A stretch of DNA of 64,000 bases. It comes from Lachnospiraceae bacterium. GTDB lineage: Bacteria > Bacillota > Clostridia > Lachnospirales > Lachnospiraceae. The notes beneath the pieces were generated by a model. It had not been told where the DNA came from, did not search any database, and saw only the letters and a program-made list of their open reading frames with translations. A program made the position numbers and the translations under genes. The stretch is from positions 1 to 64,000 of the forward strand of contig CABJAV010000013.1 in assembly GCA_902363675.1 (NCBI GenBank), read 5' to 3'. Of this stretch, positions 1 through 9,258 are shown piece after piece (within the stretch, counting starts at the first letter, position 1; each line of letters opens with the position of its first letter).

Positions 1-199
1 GAAGAAGTGGAATGAACGTGGTGAATTTCATTATCAGTAAAGATTTACTTGAAAATAGGATAAAAGATGGAGCTGGTCTGCTCAATCCCTTATCCTATTA
101 CTTAGCAAAAGTTGGAATATAAGTTGTAGAGCCGTATACGAGATCCGTACGTACGGTTCAATGGGAGGGGCGAGATAATTATTCTCCCTCTACCCTATT
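1..199 (+). mobile_element. Group II intron, 3' end (domains V and VI), partial
   Basis: Positions 129-159 form the small domain V hairpin of bacterial group II introns: lower arms GAGCCGTAT and GTACGGTTC pair with one G-T, above a two-base AC bulge and a short ACG/CGT stem. Directly after it, 161-195 is a GC-rich hairpin (GGGAGGGG... with CTCCCTCTACCC) with an unpaired A near its 3' base, as expected of domain VI and its branch point. The splice boundary is probably near 197-199 (CCCTAT), but I cannot fix it exactly. Bases 1-128 would be domain IV or the tail of the intron-encoded protein; a short open frame ending at 122 was not recognised as reverse transcriptase. The rest of the intron lies left of the window. 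Confidence 0.7.
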
Positions 200-408
200 T
201 TGCTTAATGTATGGTAATGTGTGCATTTAGTAGGTTGTAATCGACGGATAAATGGAGTAAAATAACTTCATTGTAACGAAAGATTGTGTCAAGTTTTCTA
301 TGAAAACTTGACATGTAGGGGCAATGCATCTTTGATGCATTACAATCATCAGCCCATTTACTGAAAGCAAATTATGCATGGGCTGATGTTCAATAAGGAG
401 GAAGAGCA
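200..408 (+). promoter_or_regulatory. argF leader with three inverted repeats
   Basis: This gene-free stretch between the intron and argF holds three clear inverted repeats. Arms 287-298 and 302-313 (TGTCAAGTTTTC) are perfect with a 3-base loop. Arms 323-330 and 334-341 (AATGCATC) form a 19-base palindrome. Arms 347-357 and 378-388 (CATCAGCCCAT) enclose 20 bases. The first could terminate intron-side transcription, though no T-run follows. The second faintly recalls an arginine-repressor box, but its spacing does not fit, so the role is open. A good Shine-Dalgarno (AAGGAGGA, about 394-401) precedes the argF ATG. Confidence 0.45.
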
Positions 409-1398
409 ATGACATTAAAGGGACGGAATTTTTTAAAGTTAATGGATTTTACACCGGAGGAAATCACATACCTGATTGATTTATCCGCAGAATTAAAGGA
501 GAAAAAGCATCAGGGCATCATGCATGACAGCCTTGTAGGCAAGAATATCGCATTGATCTTTGAAAAGACAAGTACCCGAACCCGCTGCTCTTTTGAAGTG
601 GCTGCACACGATCTGGGTATGCATGTTACATATCTTGATCCAAGCGGTTCACAGATCGGAAAGAAGGAAAGCATTCCGGATACAGCCCGTGTACTTGGAA
701 GAATGTTTGATGGAATTGAGTATCGTGGATATGGACAGGAAATCGTAGAGGAACTGGCAAAATATGCGGGAGTTCCGGTGTGGAATGGACTGACCAATGA
801 GTTCCATCCGACACAGATGATCGCAGATATGCTGACAATTCGTGAGCATCTCGGAGAACTTAAGGGTGTGAAGTTCGTATATATGGGAGATGCCCGTTAT
901 AATATGGGAAATTCTCTTATGGTAACATGTGCGAAACTTGGAATGCATTTTGTAGCATGTACCAATCCAAAATATTATCCAAACAAGGAACTGGTTGATT
1001 ACTGCAAGGATGTTGCAGCGCAGACAGGTGCAACAATCACATTGACAGACGATGTTGCGGAAGCTACCAAAGATGCCGATGTCATCTATACCGATGTATG
1101 GGTATCCATGGGTGAGCCGGAAGAAGTATGGGCAGAGCGTATTAACGATCTGAAACCTTATCAGGTAAATACAAAGGCATTTGAAAACGCAAAAGACAGT
1201 GCTATTTTTATGCATTGTCTGCCGGCATTCCATGACTTAAAAACTACCATCGGCAAACAGGTTTACGAGAAGTTTGGATTATCAGAACTTGAAGTTACAG
1301 ATGAAGTATTTGAAGGACCGCGCTCGGTTGTATTTGATGAGGCAGAGAACCGTATGCATTCCATCAAAGCAATTATGAAAGCGACATTATCAGACTAA
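409..1398 (+). CDS. argF: Ornithine carbamoyltransferase
   Basis: Cytosolic enzyme of arginine synthesis (or of citrulline breakdown, if it works as ArcB) that joins carbamoyl phosphate and ornithine to give citrulline. At 329 residues it is normal length. The carbamoyl-phosphate loop STRTR is at residues 55-59, HPTQ at 133-136, the ornithine-binding SMGEP at 233-237 and the HCLP signature at 269-272, so all catalytic motifs are intact. The start has an AAGGAGGA ribosome site. No arginine-biosynthesis or arginine-deiminase gene sits beside it, so the name argF rather than arcB is a convention. It begins a co-directional run of housekeeping genes with birA 18 bases downstream. Confidence 0.96.
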   Translation: MTLKGRNFLKLMDFTPEEITYLIDLSAELKEKKHQGIMHDSLVGKNIALIFEKTSTRTRCSFEVAAHDLGMHVTYLDPSGSQIGKKESIPDTARVLGRMFDGIEYRGYGQEIVEELAKYAGVPVWNGLTNEFHPTQMIADMLTIREHLGELKGVKFVYMGDARYNMGNSLMVTCAKLGMHFVACTNPKYYPNKELVDYCKDVAAQTGATITLTDDVAEATKDADVIYTDVWVSMGEPEEVWAERINDLKPYQVNTKAFENAKDSAIFMHCLPAFHDLKTTIGKQVYEKFGLSELEVTDEVFEGPRSVVFDEAENRMHSIKAIMKATLSD

Positions 1399-1416
1399 AA
1401 CAAGCGGTAAAGGCGT

Positions 1417-2394
1417 ATGAAAGCAGAAATATTGAAAATGCTCCGTGAAACAGACGGATATGTATCCGGACAGGAGTTGTGTAATCATTTTGGTGTGTCC
1501 CGTACAGCCGTGTGGAAAGCAATCAATCAGCTGAAAGAGATGGGATACGAGATAGAGGCGGTGCAGAACAAAGGATATCATCTCCTGTCTGTGCCGGATG
1601 TGATTAATGATGTAGAGTTAGAGAGTATCCGAAAGACAAAATGGGCCGGATGTGAGATTCATTATTTTGATACCATTGATTCTACGAACACGAAGGCAAA
1701 AGAACTGGCAGAGAGTGGTCATCCCACGGGAACTCTGGTAGTGTCCGAGCAGCAGACTGCAGGAAGAGGACGCAGAGGCCGGTCTTGGGAATCACCATCC
1801 GGAATCGGTATATTTATGACACTTATGCTCAAGCCGGATATCAATCCGAACAATGCATCCATGCTGACACTGGTTACGGCACTGGCTACCGCACGGGCTT
1901 TGCGCAGAGTTGTCAATGTCCCTGCCTTAATTAAGTGGCCGAATGATCTGGTCGTAAACGGAAAGAAAATCTGTGGAATGCTCACAGAAATGAGCGCACA
2001 GTTTGATTATATCAACAATATTGTCATTGGCATTGGTATCAATGTGCACAATGAATCTTTTCCGGAAGAGATTGCAAAGACAGCAAGTTCCCTTCTTCTG
2101 GAATGTGGACATCGCTTTCATCGGGCGGATATTATAGAGGCTTTTCTCGAAGAGTTTGAGGCTGCTTATGAAGTGTACCTTAAGACCGAGGATATGGAAG
2201 GATTGCAGCAGGATTACAATGAGCTGCTGGTGAACATGAACCGACAGGTGCGGGTCCTTGATCCGAAGGAACCATTTGAAGGAAAAGCAATGGGAATTAC
2301 AAAAAAAGGAGAACTCATCGTAGACACATGGGAATCGCGCAAACTGGTGTCTTCCGGAGAGGTTTCCGTGAGAGGAATATACGGATATGTCTAA
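1417..2394 (+). CDS. birA: Bifunctional biotin-protein ligase / biotin repressor
   Basis: Attaches biotin to the carrier protein of acetyl-CoA and related carboxylases and, through its N-terminal winged helix, can repress biotin genes. Residues 1-60 are the HTH domain (VSGQELCNHFGVSRTAVWKA). The ligase core follows with the biotinyl-AMP loop GRGRRGRSW at 117-125 and KWPNDL at 173-178; the C-terminal SH3-like domain is present. The 325-residue length is typical of group II BirA proteins. The ribosome site is weak (GGTAAAGG). The stop overlaps the next gene by 8 bases, suggesting coupled translation. Confidence 0.95.
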   Translation: MKAEILKMLRETDGYVSGQELCNHFGVSRTAVWKAINQLKEMGYEIEAVQNKGYHLLSVPDVINDVELESIRKTKWAGCEIHYFDTIDSTNTKAKELAESGHPTGTLVVSEQQTAGRGRRGRSWESPSGIGIFMTLMLKPDINPNNASMLTLVTALATARALRRVVNVPALIKWPNDLVVNGKKICGMLTEMSAQFDYINNIVIGIGINVHNESFPEEIAKTASSLLLECGHRFHRADIIEAFLEEFEAAYEVYLKTEDMEGLQQDYNELLVNMNRQVRVLDPKEPFEGKAMGITKKGELIVDTWESRKLVSSGEVSVRGIYGYV

Positions 2395-2725
2395 AGAAGT
2401 TACGTTGTGTGTATCCAATGCATACCAGAAAAAGTTCTACCTGAATGAGAATTTTAATGAACTGCCACAGTCCATCCGCGAAGAACTTAAAATCATGTGT
2501 GTGCTTTACACAGAAGATATCGGTGGAATTTTGGAACTTGTATTTGATGAGGAGGGAAACCTTCAGTTTAAGACAAGCTGTGAAGAGGGCGATTTCTATT
2601 ATGATGAGATTGGAAGTGTGCTGAAGATCAAACAGTTCAGAAATGAAAAACGTGAATTGCTTGAGGCCGTGGAAACATATTATCGTGTAATGTTTCTGGG
2701 CGAAGGATGGAGCGAGGAGGAATAG
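2387..2725 (+). CDS. DUF6145-like conserved protein
   Basis: A 112-residue acidic protein without signal peptide or membrane segment, so probably cytosolic. The placement between birA and coaX and the sequence (ending LGEGWSEEE) fit the DUF6145 family of Lachnospiraceae, whose function is unknown to me. It overlaps birA by 8 bases and ends 3 bases before coaX, so the three are very likely one transcript. The middle of the protein (IGGILELVFDEEGNLQFKT) looks like beta strands. No catalytic motif is visible. The family number is from memory and should be checked against Pfam. Confidence 0.75.
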   Translation: MSKEVTLCVSNAYQKKFYLNENFNELPQSIREELKIMCVLYTEDIGGILELVFDEEGNLQFKTSCEEGDFYYDEIGSVLKIKQFRNEKRELLEAVETYYRVMFLGEGWSEEE

Positions 2726-2728
2726 GAC

Positions 2729-3508
2729 ATGATATTAACAATAGATGTGGGAAATACAAATATTACCTGTGGAGTATTCGATGAGGATGTCATTGTTGCT
2801 TCTTTTCGCATTACCACCAAGATGCCGCGTACATCCGATGAATATGGAATGATCCTTTACAATCTGCTCGAACAGAATAATATTCAGCCAATGGACATCG
2901 GGGATGCAATCATTTGCTCTGTTGTTCCGAATGTGATGCATTCCCTGCGGGGCGGACTGGTAAAATATTTTCACATTACACCAATTATTGTCGAAGCAGG
3001 AATTAAGACAGGTATCCGTATTGTGACGCCGAACCCGCAGCAGATCGGTGCGGATCGAATCGTGGATGCCGTTGGTGCATATGAAATATATGGAGGTCCT
3101 GTATTGGTGATTGATTTCGGTACGGCTACAACATATGATTTTGTGGATGAAAGCGGGGCTTTTCTCGGTGGAATCACGGCACCGGGTATCCGGATTTCCG
3201 CAAAGGCACTGTCAGAAGATGCCGCAAAGCTTCCGGAGATTGAAATCAAAAAGCCGGAGAGCATTCTTGGAAAAGATACTATCACGAGCATGCAGGCTGG
3301 TATTGTTTATGGACAGATTGGTCAGACGGAATACATTATCAACAAAGTAAAAGAAGAAGTCGGACTGGAAAACGTGAAAACGGTTGTGACCGGTGGACTG
3401 GGACGTATTATTGCAAACGAGACAACGTGTATCGATATTTATGACCCGAACCTTACCTTAAAAGGTATTTACCGCGTGTATAAAAAACAGAATCGGAAAA
3501 TAAAATAG
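2729..3508 (+). CDS. coaX: Type III pantothenate kinase
   Basis: Phosphorylates pantothenate, the first step of coenzyme A synthesis, in the cytosol. The 259-residue protein has the ASKHA-fold phosphate loop DVGNT at residues 6-10, GADR at 107-110 and the second phosphate motif DFGTATT at 129-135, all diagnostic of the CoaX family. It follows the DUF6145 gene by three bases with a GGAGGAAT ribosome site inside that gene's end, and dusB starts one base after its stop. The tight spacing places it in the birA-coaX-dusB operon. Confidence 0.96.
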   Translation: MILTIDVGNTNITCGVFDEDVIVASFRITTKMPRTSDEYGMILYNLLEQNNIQPMDIGDAIICSVVPNVMHSLRGGLVKYFHITPIIVEAGIKTGIRIVTPNPQQIGADRIVDAVGAYEIYGGPVLVIDFGTATTYDFVDESGAFLGGITAPGIRISAKALSEDAAKLPEIEIKKPESILGKDTITSMQAGIVYGQIGQTEYIINKVKEEVGLENVKTVVTGGLGRIIANETTCIDIYDPNLTLKGIYRVYKKQNRKIK

Positions 3509-3509
3509 T

Positions 3510-4502
3510 ATGATAAAAGCATTAAAAATAGGCAATGTGACATTGCCGAATAATTTAATACTGGCTCCTATGGCAGGCGTAACAGACCTGCCATTTCGCT
3601 TGTTATGCAAAGAGCAGGGAGCGGGACTTCTGTGTATGGAGATGGTCAGCGCCAAAGCCATTATGTACAAAAACCGCAATACACAGAGCCTTTTGGAGAT
3701 TGATCCAAGAGAAAATCCGGTATCGTTGCAGCTGTTTGGGTCAGATCCGGATGTAATTTCGAATATAGCGCATGAAATCGAGGAACGTCCTTTTGATCTG
3801 CTGGATATTAATATGGGATGTCCGGTGCCGAAAATTGTGAATAACGGTGAGGGATCGGCGCTGATGAAGAACCCGAAACTGGCAGGGGAGATTATCCGAA
3901 AGACAGTAAAGGCAATCAACAAACCGGTGACTGTAAAAATCCGAAAGGGATTCGATGACGATCATGTGAATGCAGTGGAGATGGCAAAGATTGCAGAGGA
4001 TGCGGGAGCGGCAGCAGTGGCTGTGCATGGCCGCACAAGAGAACAGTTTTATTCCGGAAAGGCAGACTGGGACATTATCCGTCAGGTAAAAGAGGCGGTA
4101 TCCATTCCCGTGATTGGAAACGGAGATCTGCTGACGGCGGAGGATGTGATTGCCATGGAGGAACAGACGGGATGTGACGGCTTTATGATTGCCCGGGGAG
4201 CACAGGGAAATCCATGGATATTTAAGCAGATTCTGCATTATTTTGAGACCGGTGAGCACTTACCGAAGCCTTCCATAGAAGAAGTGACACAGATGATTCT
4301 GCGGCATGCCAGGATGATGCTGGAGTTCAAAGGCGAGTACATTGGCATCCGTGAAATCCGTAAGCACGCAGCTTGGTATACCGCAGGTTATCCGAATTCA
4401 GCACGGCTTCGTGTGGCAATCAACAATGTGGAGTCGTTCGAGGCTTTGGAAGAGTTGCTTCTCGGCAATCTCAAAGAAACCGGAAACGGCGCAAAACCTT
4501 GA
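3510..4502 (+). CDS. dusB: tRNA-dihydrouridine synthase B
   Basis: FMN-dependent enzyme that reduces uridines in the tRNA D-loop. The 330-residue TIM-barrel protein shows APMAGVTD at residues 19-26, the NMGCP signature with catalytic Cys104, a KIRKG motif, VHGRTREQFYSG, and the phosphate-binding ARGAQGNPW. All are as in DusB. It starts one base after coaX with no ribosome site of its own beyond GGAAAATA, consistent with coupling. Its stop codon (4500-4502) lies inside the -35 box of the greA promoter, so the two transcription units are packed together. Confidence 0.95.
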   Translation: MIKALKIGNVTLPNNLILAPMAGVTDLPFRLLCKEQGAGLLCMEMVSAKAIMYKNRNTQSLLEIDPRENPVSLQLFGSDPDVISNIAHEIEERPFDLLDINMGCPVPKIVNNGEGSALMKNPKLAGEIIRKTVKAINKPVTVKIRKGFDDDHVNAVEMAKIAEDAGAAAVAVHGRTREQFYSGKADWDIIRQVKEAVSIPVIGNGDLLTAEDVIAMEEQTGCDGFMIARGAQGNPWIFKQILHYFETGEHLPKPSIEEVTQMILRHARMMLEFKGEYIGIREIRKHAAWYTAGYPNSARLRVAINNVESFEALEELLLGNLKETGNGAKP

Positions 4503-4527
4503 CATTATGCGGTTGATTGGGTATAAT
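4499..4527 (+). promoter_or_regulatory. Consensus sigma-A promoter for greA-lysS
   Basis: TTGACA (4499-4504), a 17-base spacer and TATAAT (4522-4527) match the consensus at all 12 positions. The -35 box overlaps the dusB stop codon. Transcription should start near 4534-4536, giving a leader of about 55 bases before greA. Confidence 0.9.
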
Positions 4528-4590
4528 ACCTTAGTTAATTTATAGAGATACGTAGTTTTTTAAATATTATTATAAAGCGGGGTAAAAGAA

Positions 4591-5076
4591 ATGGATAAGA
4601 AAAATATCTTGACCTATGAAGGTCTGAAAAAACTTGAAGATGAGTTGCAGGATCTGAAAGTTGTAAAACGTAGAGAGATTGCACAGAAGATCAAAGAGGC
4701 CCGCGAGCAGGGTGACTTGTCCGAGAACGCAGAGTACGATGCAGCAAAGGATGAGCAGAGAGATATCGAGGCTCGTATTGAAGAAATCGAGAAGATTCTT
4801 AAGAATGCAGAAGTCGTTGTTGAGGAAGAAGTAGACTTAGACAAGATCAGCATCGGATGTAAAGTCAAGATTCTTGATTGTGAATTTAATGACGAGTTAG
4901 AGTATAAACTTGTTGGTTCCACAGAGGCAAACAGCTTAAAGGGAAAAATCAGTAACGAGTCTCCAGTAGGCCGTGCATTGATTGGAAAGAAAGTTGGAGA
5001 TACCGTAGTTGTCGAGACAGAAGCAGGAGAGCTTTCTTACAAGGTACTTGAAATCCAGAGATCAACAGTAGAATAG
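4591..5076 (+). CDS. greA: Transcription elongation factor GreA
   Basis: Binds the RNA polymerase secondary channel and stimulates cleavage of backtracked transcripts. The 161-residue length is standard. The N-terminal half is the antiparallel coiled coil with the acidic tip ([15 protein letters not shown], about residues 42-56); the C-terminal half is the FKBP-like domain with [14 protein letters not shown]. It is the first gene behind the perfect promoter at 4499-4527 and is followed 13 bases later by lysS, an arrangement common in Clostridia. The ribosome site is GGGGTAAA. Confidence 0.96.
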   Translation: MDKKNILTYEGLKKLEDELQDLKVVKRREIAQKIKEAREQGDLSENAEYDAAKDEQRDIEARIEEIEKILKNAEVVVEEEVDLDKISIGCKVKILDCEFNDELEYKLVGSTEANSLKGKISNESPVGRALIGKKVGDTVVVETEAGELSYKVLEIQRSTVE

Positions 5077-5089
5077 AAAGGAACGAAAG

Positions 5090-6709
5090 ATGGCGGGAAA
5101 TAATGCAAATCAGGGCGGCCAGCAGGATGTAAACCAGCTGCTGAAAGTTCGCCGCGAGAAGTTGGCAAATCTGCAGGAAGCAGGACAGGACCCATTTCAG
5201 ATTACAAAGTATGATGTGACACATCATACTTCAGATGTAAAAGAAGTATATACAGCTCATGAAGAAGAGCTTTTAGCAGGAAGACCGGAAGTTAATACAG
5301 ACGGTATGGACGAGGCTGAGGCAAAAGAAGCTACAAAGAAAGAATATGAAGAGAGAAGAAGCATCATGGATGCATCTCCAATTCAGGTATCCATCGCTGG
5401 ACGTATGATGTTTAAGCGTGTTATGGGTAAAGCATCTTTTGCAAATATTCAGGATTTAAAGGGAAGCATTCAGATTTATGTTGCCCGTGACTCTATCGGT
5501 GAGGATTTATATGCAACATTTAAGAAATCTGATATCGGTGATATCTGGGGCGTAAAGGGATATGCATTCCGTACAAAGACCGGAGAGATCTCTATCCATG
5601 CAGAAGAGATGACACTTCTTTCCAAGTCTTTACAGATTCTGCCGGAGAAGTTCCACGGACTGACTGATACCGATATGCGTTATCGTCAGAGATATATTGA
5701 CCTGATCATGAACCAGGAGAGCAAGGAAGTATTCGTAAAGCGTTCTAAGATTCTCAAAGAGATTCGTAACTTCCTGGCTGACCGTGATTTCATGGAAGTT
5801 GAGACACCGATGCTTGTTGCAAACGCAGGTGGTGCAGCAGCAAGACCATTCGAGACACACTATAATGCATTGAACGAAGATGTAAAGCTTCGTATTTCTC
5901 TTGAGCTTTACTTAAAGAGATTGATCGTTGGTGGTCTTGAGCGTGTATACGAGATCGGCCGTGTATTCCGTAACGAGGGTGTTGATACCCGTCATAATCC
6001 GGAATTTACACTGATGGAACTGTATCAGGCATACACCGATTACGAAGGCATGATGGAACTGACAGAGTCCATGTTCCGTTACCTCGCTGAAAAAGTATGC
6101 GGATCAACAAAGATCTCTTACAATGGTGTAGAAATTGATCTTGGAAAGCCATTTGCACGTTTAACCATGAACGATGCAATCAAGAAATATACCGGTATTG
6201 ATTTTGATCAGGTACCGGATGACGCAGCAGCAAAGAAGCTTGCAGATGAGCATCATATTGCATACGAAGAGCGTCATAAGAAGGGTGATATCATCAACCT
6301 CTTCTTCGAGGAATACTGTGAGAAGGAGCTGATCCAGCCAACATTCATCATGGATCATCCAATCGAGATTTCTCCACTGACAAAGAAGAAACCAAGTGAT
6401 CCTACAAAGGTAGAGCGTTTCGAGTTATTCTGTAATACATGGGAGATGTGTAATGCATATTCCGAGTTAAATGATCCGATTGATCAGCGTGAGCGTTTCG
6501 CTGCACAGGATGCCAATGCCGCAGCCGGTGATGACGAAGCAGAGCACACCGATGAAGATTTCCTGAATGCATTGGAGATCGGTATGCCGCCTACAGGTGG
6601 TATCGGATACGGAATTGACCGTCTGGTAATGTTGCTGACAGACAGTCAGGCTATCCGTGATGTACTTCTGTTCCCGACGATGAAGTCATTGGATAAAAAA
6701 GACCAATAA
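5090..6709 (+). CDS. lysS: Lysyl-tRNA synthetase, class II
   Basis: Charges tRNA-Lys with lysine. The 539 residues comprise an N-terminal OB-fold anticodon-binding domain and a class II catalytic domain with motif 1 (around FMEVETPML), motif 2 ([17 protein letters not shown]) and motif 3 ([10 protein letters not shown]). It appears complete and intact to its stop. The stretch [15 protein letters not shown] before motif 3 is longer and more acidic than in many homologues but is in the known variable loop. It is the last chromosomal gene before the ICE; the ICE-like gene set starts about 220 bases downstream. Confidence 0.96.
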   Translation: MAGNNANQGGQQDVNQLLKVRREKLANLQEAGQDPFQITKYDVTHHTSDVKEVYTAHEEELLAGRPEVNTDGMDEAEAKEATKKEYEERRSIMDASPIQVSIAGRMMFKRVMGKASFANIQDLKGSIQIYVARDSIGEDLYATFKKSDIGDIWGVKGYAFRTKTGEISIHAEEMTLLSKSLQILPEKFHGLTDTDMRYRQRYIDLIMNQESKEVFVKRSKILKEIRNFLADRDFMEVETPMLVANAGGAAARPFETHYNALNEDVKLRISLELYLKRLIVGGLERVYEIGRVFRNEGVDTRHNPEFTLMELYQAYTDYEGMMELTESMFRYLAEKVCGSTKISYNGVEIDLGKPFARLTMNDAIKKYTGIDFDQVPDDAAAKKLADEHHIAYEERHKKGDIINLFFEEYCEKELIQPTFIMDHPIEISPLTKKKPSDPTKVERFELFCNTWEMCNAYSELNDPIDQRERFAAQDANAAAGDDEAEHTDEDFLNALEIGMPPTGGIGYGIDRLVMLLTDSQAIRDVLLFPTMKSLDKKDQ

Positions 6710-6838
6710 AATCAAGGGTTTGCGGACTTCCAACTTGTATGGTACGACAGGAGTACGACAAAATAACCTATCTTAAAGGGTTAAAACAAACGATTTTAAA
6801 TTAAAATCGAGTCAGTTCAAGTTCATATTTTGTACTAT
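6710..6838 (+). other. Probable left ICE junction region after lysS
   Basis: No gene. The stretch follows the lysS stop and precedes the first element-type gene, so the left attachment site should lie here or just inside the lysS 3' end. It contains GTACGACA twice in tandem with 11-base spacing (6742-6749 and 6753-6760) and a near-perfect palindrome CGATTTTAAATTAAAATCG (6791-6809). Spaced direct repeats near an element end often bind an integrase or excisionase. The matching right end and the integrase are outside the window, so the boundary cannot be proven here. Confidence 0.4.
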
Positions 6839-6882
6839 AAGGACATTTTTCTAAAAGAAATTTTAGAGGAATGTCCTTTTTT
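6839..6882 (+). terminator. Intrinsic terminator, long two-part stem
   Basis: AAGGACATT (6839-6847) pairs with AATGTCCTT (6870-6878) and TCTAAAA (6850-6856) pairs with TTTTAGA (6861-6867) around a GAAA tetraloop, followed by T6. It ends 43 bases before the first ICE gene, so it could stop lysS transcription or act as a leader terminator for the ICE genes. Confidence 0.85.
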
Positions 6883-6925
6883 GTTATGGTCAACGGAACA
6901 AAATAAGAAAATGGAGGAAGTCAGT

Positions 6926-7390
6926 ATGAACAGTACAGCGTTAGGAGCAGAAAAAGAAAATATTAACTTTATCAGTGAAGCACATGAGAAATTCTACTAT
7001 GAAAAAATTCAGAAAGTTAGAGAAGCAGATGTATATCACAAGGCACTTTGCTATTGCATTGGAATGAACGAAGATACACGAAGAAATGTGGATAGAATTT
7101 ATAATTTCAAGACTGGATGTGTAAAACCGGAGTGCCTGCATGAAGGCTGGCAGACCAGTGGAAGTGCAAAGGTTGTCAGAATGGCATTTAATCTGTATTG
7201 CAATGGTACACCGAGCGTGGATGATGAACAGGACACAGAGGAGCAGGTGGATGAGTGCCGGAGATATTCAGTAGAGGATTTGTTCTGCTGTTGCTATGCA
7301 CCATATTTCTGGCAGGCAATACAGATTCGCTATCCGGAGTATGCCACATACAATAAAAATTTGTATGCAATGTTTGGAGGAAATGATTGA
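6926..7390 (+). CDS. DUF6075-like ICE protein
   Basis: A 154-residue cytosolic-looking protein. An upstream ATG at 6830 is in frame, but the start at 6926 has GGAGGA seven bases before it, and the longer version would read through the terminator at 6839-6882. The body (ALCYCIGMNEDTRRNVDRIY, then KPECLHEGWQTSGSAKVVRM) matches my memory of the DUF6075 family, which sits at the left end of many Lachnospiraceae conjugative elements. Function unknown. Cysteine pairs (FCCCYAPYFW) near the end could bind metal, but the pattern is not a known finger. The next gene starts in the stop codon (TGATG). Confidence 0.75.
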   Translation: MNSTALGAEKENINFISEAHEKFYYEKIQKVREADVYHKALCYCIGMNEDTRRNVDRIYNFKTGCVKPECLHEGWQTSGSAKVVRMAFNLYCNGTPSVDDEQDTEEQVDECRRYSVEDLFCCCYAPYFWQAIQIRYPEYATYNKNLYAMFGGND

Positions 7391-7563
7391 TGTTAAAGAT
7401 TCGATTGATGGGAACAAAGAATGATATTACATGGTTCAAAAAAATCATGCAGAGACACCCAAAGGTAGAGGTTCTGGAAATGTCAGACCTCTATCCCAAC
7501 AAGGGAACAGATAAATATTACAGATCGTATGTAGAAGTAAAAAAGAGCAATGTAAAAGAATAA
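7390..7563 (+). CDS. DUF3970-like small protein
   Basis: A 57-residue protein starting on the last base of the previous stop codon, so translation is probably coupled. The opening MLKIRLMGTKNDITWFKK and later NKGTDKYYRSYVEV fit the DUF3970 family as I remember it: small proteins next to partition and replication genes on Bacillota plasmids and ICEs. It is likely a compact alpha/beta fold. No catalytic motif is visible. It ends 25 bases before parA. Function unknown. Confidence 0.7.
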   Translation: MLKIRLMGTKNDITWFKKIMQRHPKVEVLEMSDLYPNKGTDKYYRSYVEVKKSNVKE

Positions 7564-7588
7564 TAGTAGAATTTGGAGGAATTTCATC

Positions 7589-8371
7589 ATGTGTAAAGTT
7601 ATAGTAATCGGAAACCAGAAAGGTGGAGTTGGAAAGACCACCACAACAAGTAATCTAGGTATTGGACTTGCAAAAAAGGGGAAAAAGGTGCTTCTGATAG
7701 ATGCGGATGCACAGGGAAGCCTGACAGCAAGTTTAGGCTTTCAGGAGCCGGATAAACTGGATGTATCTCTTGCAACCATTATGGCGAATATCATCAATGA
7801 AGAAGATATGGAGCCGGATTATGGCATCCTAAAGCACGACGAGGGTGTAGACCTTATGCCCGGCAATATAGAGTTGTCGGGATTGGAAGTATCACTGGTA
7901 AATGTCATGAGCAGGGAGCTTGTGCTTCGGACTTATATAGAACAGCAGAAAGAAAGGTATGATTACATTCTGATTGATTGTATGCCTTCCCTTGGCATGA
8001 TTACCATAAATGCCTTTGCAAGTGCCGACAGCATCCTTATTCCGGTGCAGGCAGCATATCTGCCGGTAAAAGGTCTGGAACAGCTTATAAAGACCATAGG
8101 AAAGGTAAAAAGGCAGATCAATCCAAAATTGGAGATTGAAGGTATTCTGCTTACTATGGTTGATAACAGAACGAATTATGCAAAAGACATCAGTGCATTG
8201 GTTGTGGAGAATTATGGTAGCAAGGTAAGAATATTTGAAAACAGTATTCCGATGTCGGTAAGAGCTGCGGAGATTTCTGCTGAAGGTGTCAGCATTTATG
8301 AGCATGATCCAAATGGAAAAGTAGCGAGTGCCTATCAGTCATTGACAGAGGAGGTGCTTGCAGATGAATAA
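7589..8371 (+). CDS. parA: ParA/Soj-type partition ATPase
   Basis: A 260-residue deviant-Walker ATPase: KGGVGKTTTT at residues 11-20 is the Walker A with the signature lysine, and DCMPSLG contains the Walker B aspartate region. Such proteins move plasmid DNA with ParB. The ribosome site TGGAGGAA precedes the ATG. It overlaps parB by 14 bases. Together with the RepA_N gene it implies that the ICE circle is maintained, at least transiently, like a plasmid after excision. Confidence 0.92.
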   Translation: MCKVIVIGNQKGGVGKTTTTSNLGIGLAKKGKKVLLIDADAQGSLTASLGFQEPDKLDVSLATIMANIINEEDMEPDYGILKHDEGVDLMPGNIELSGLEVSLVNVMSRELVLRTYIEQQKERYDYILIDCMPSLGMITINAFASADSILIPVQAAYLPVKGLEQLIKTIGKVKRQINPKLEIEGILLTMVDNRTNYAKDISALVVENYGSKVRIFENSIPMSVRAAEISAEGVSIYEHDPNGKVASAYQSLTEEVLADE

Positions 8372-9242
8372 AACAGGAAGTGCCGCAAAGGTAAAACTGA
8401 ACAGCTTCGATGATTTATTCGGAGATGGACAGCCACAAGCAGGAACAGAACAGGTACAGGAAATTGCATTATCAGAACTGCATGAGTTCAAAGGTCACCC
8501 ATTTAAGGTACTGGACGATGAAAAGATGCAGGAGACGGTGGAGAGTGTCAGAGAGCATGGCGTGCTGATGCCGGGTATTGCAAGACCAAGAGCTGAGGGC
8601 GGCTATGAAATTATTGCAGGACATCGCAGGAGACATGCGTGTGAACTGGTAGGACTTGAAACAATGCCGATGTTTATCCGTAATTATACGGATGATGAAG
8701 CCACGATTATTATGGTGGACAGCAATATCCAAAGAGAAGATATTCTTCCAAGCGAAAAAGCAAAGGCATACCGCATGAAATATGATGCTATGAAGCATCA
8801 GGGAAGCAGAACAGGCGGACTTACTTTGGAAGAACTTGGAGAAGCCGCAGGAGAAAGTGCAAAAACAGTTCAAAGATATATATGGATTTCACGCTTATCG
8901 GAACCATTGCTTGATATGGTTGATGCAGGGAAAATAGGCATTATGCAGGCTGTTGACCTTTCATTTTTATCCGAGGATGCACAGCAATGGGTATTGGTTG
9001 CCATACAGGACACCAATGCTGTCATAAGCAAACAGCAGAGTGCCATGCTAAAGGAGAGTGACAAAAAGGGAGAACTGACTTTTCCAATGGTGCGTATGCT
9101 TCTGGAGAAAGAAAAGCCAGTAGAGCGTAAGGTTGTTATAAAAACGGAACGCATTAACAGTTATTTTCCGGATACATACAGCACAGATGATATAGAAAAA
9201 ATAATATTTCAGCTATTAGATAACTGGAAGAATACACAGTAG
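8358..9242 (+). CDS. parB: ParB/Spo0J-like partition protein
   Basis: A 294-residue DNA-binding CTPase family protein. The N-terminal ParB nuclease-like fold shows the GHRRRHACELVG box (consensus GERR region) and NIQREDILPSEKAKAYRM. A helix-turn-helix follows (LGEAAGESAKTVQRYIWISRL). The start overlaps parA by 14 bases. It should bind a centromere-like site, which I could not place by eye. RepA_N initiator follows with a 16-base gap containing GGAAGGAGG. Confidence 0.9.
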   Translation: MQMNKTGSAAKVKLNSFDDLFGDGQPQAGTEQVQEIALSELHEFKGHPFKVLDDEKMQETVESVREHGVLMPGIARPRAEGGYEIIAGHRRRHACELVGLETMPMFIRNYTDDEATIIMVDSNIQREDILPSEKAKAYRMKYDAMKHQGSRTGGLTLEELGEAAGESAKTVQRYIWISRLSEPLLDMVDAGKIGIMQAVDLSFLSEDAQQWVLVAIQDTNAVISKQQSAMLKESDKKGELTFPMVRMLLEKEKPVERKVVIKTERINSYFPDTYSTDDIEKIIFQLLDNWKNTQ

Positions 9243-9258
9243 GAAGGAGGAGACGAGA

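Noticed and set aside
323-341. Arginine-repressor (ARG) box in front of argF
   Set aside because: The palindrome has a 3-base centre and lacks the AAT/ATT half-sites with 4-base spacing of ARG boxes.
649-1233. Long minus-strand open frame opposite argF
   Set aside because: It lies wholly opposite a clear gene, has no ribosome site and its translation shows no family features.
7589-9242. Toxin-antitoxin pair next to repA
   Set aside because: The two genes are clearly ParA and ParB; no small toxin-like partner was found in the left arm.
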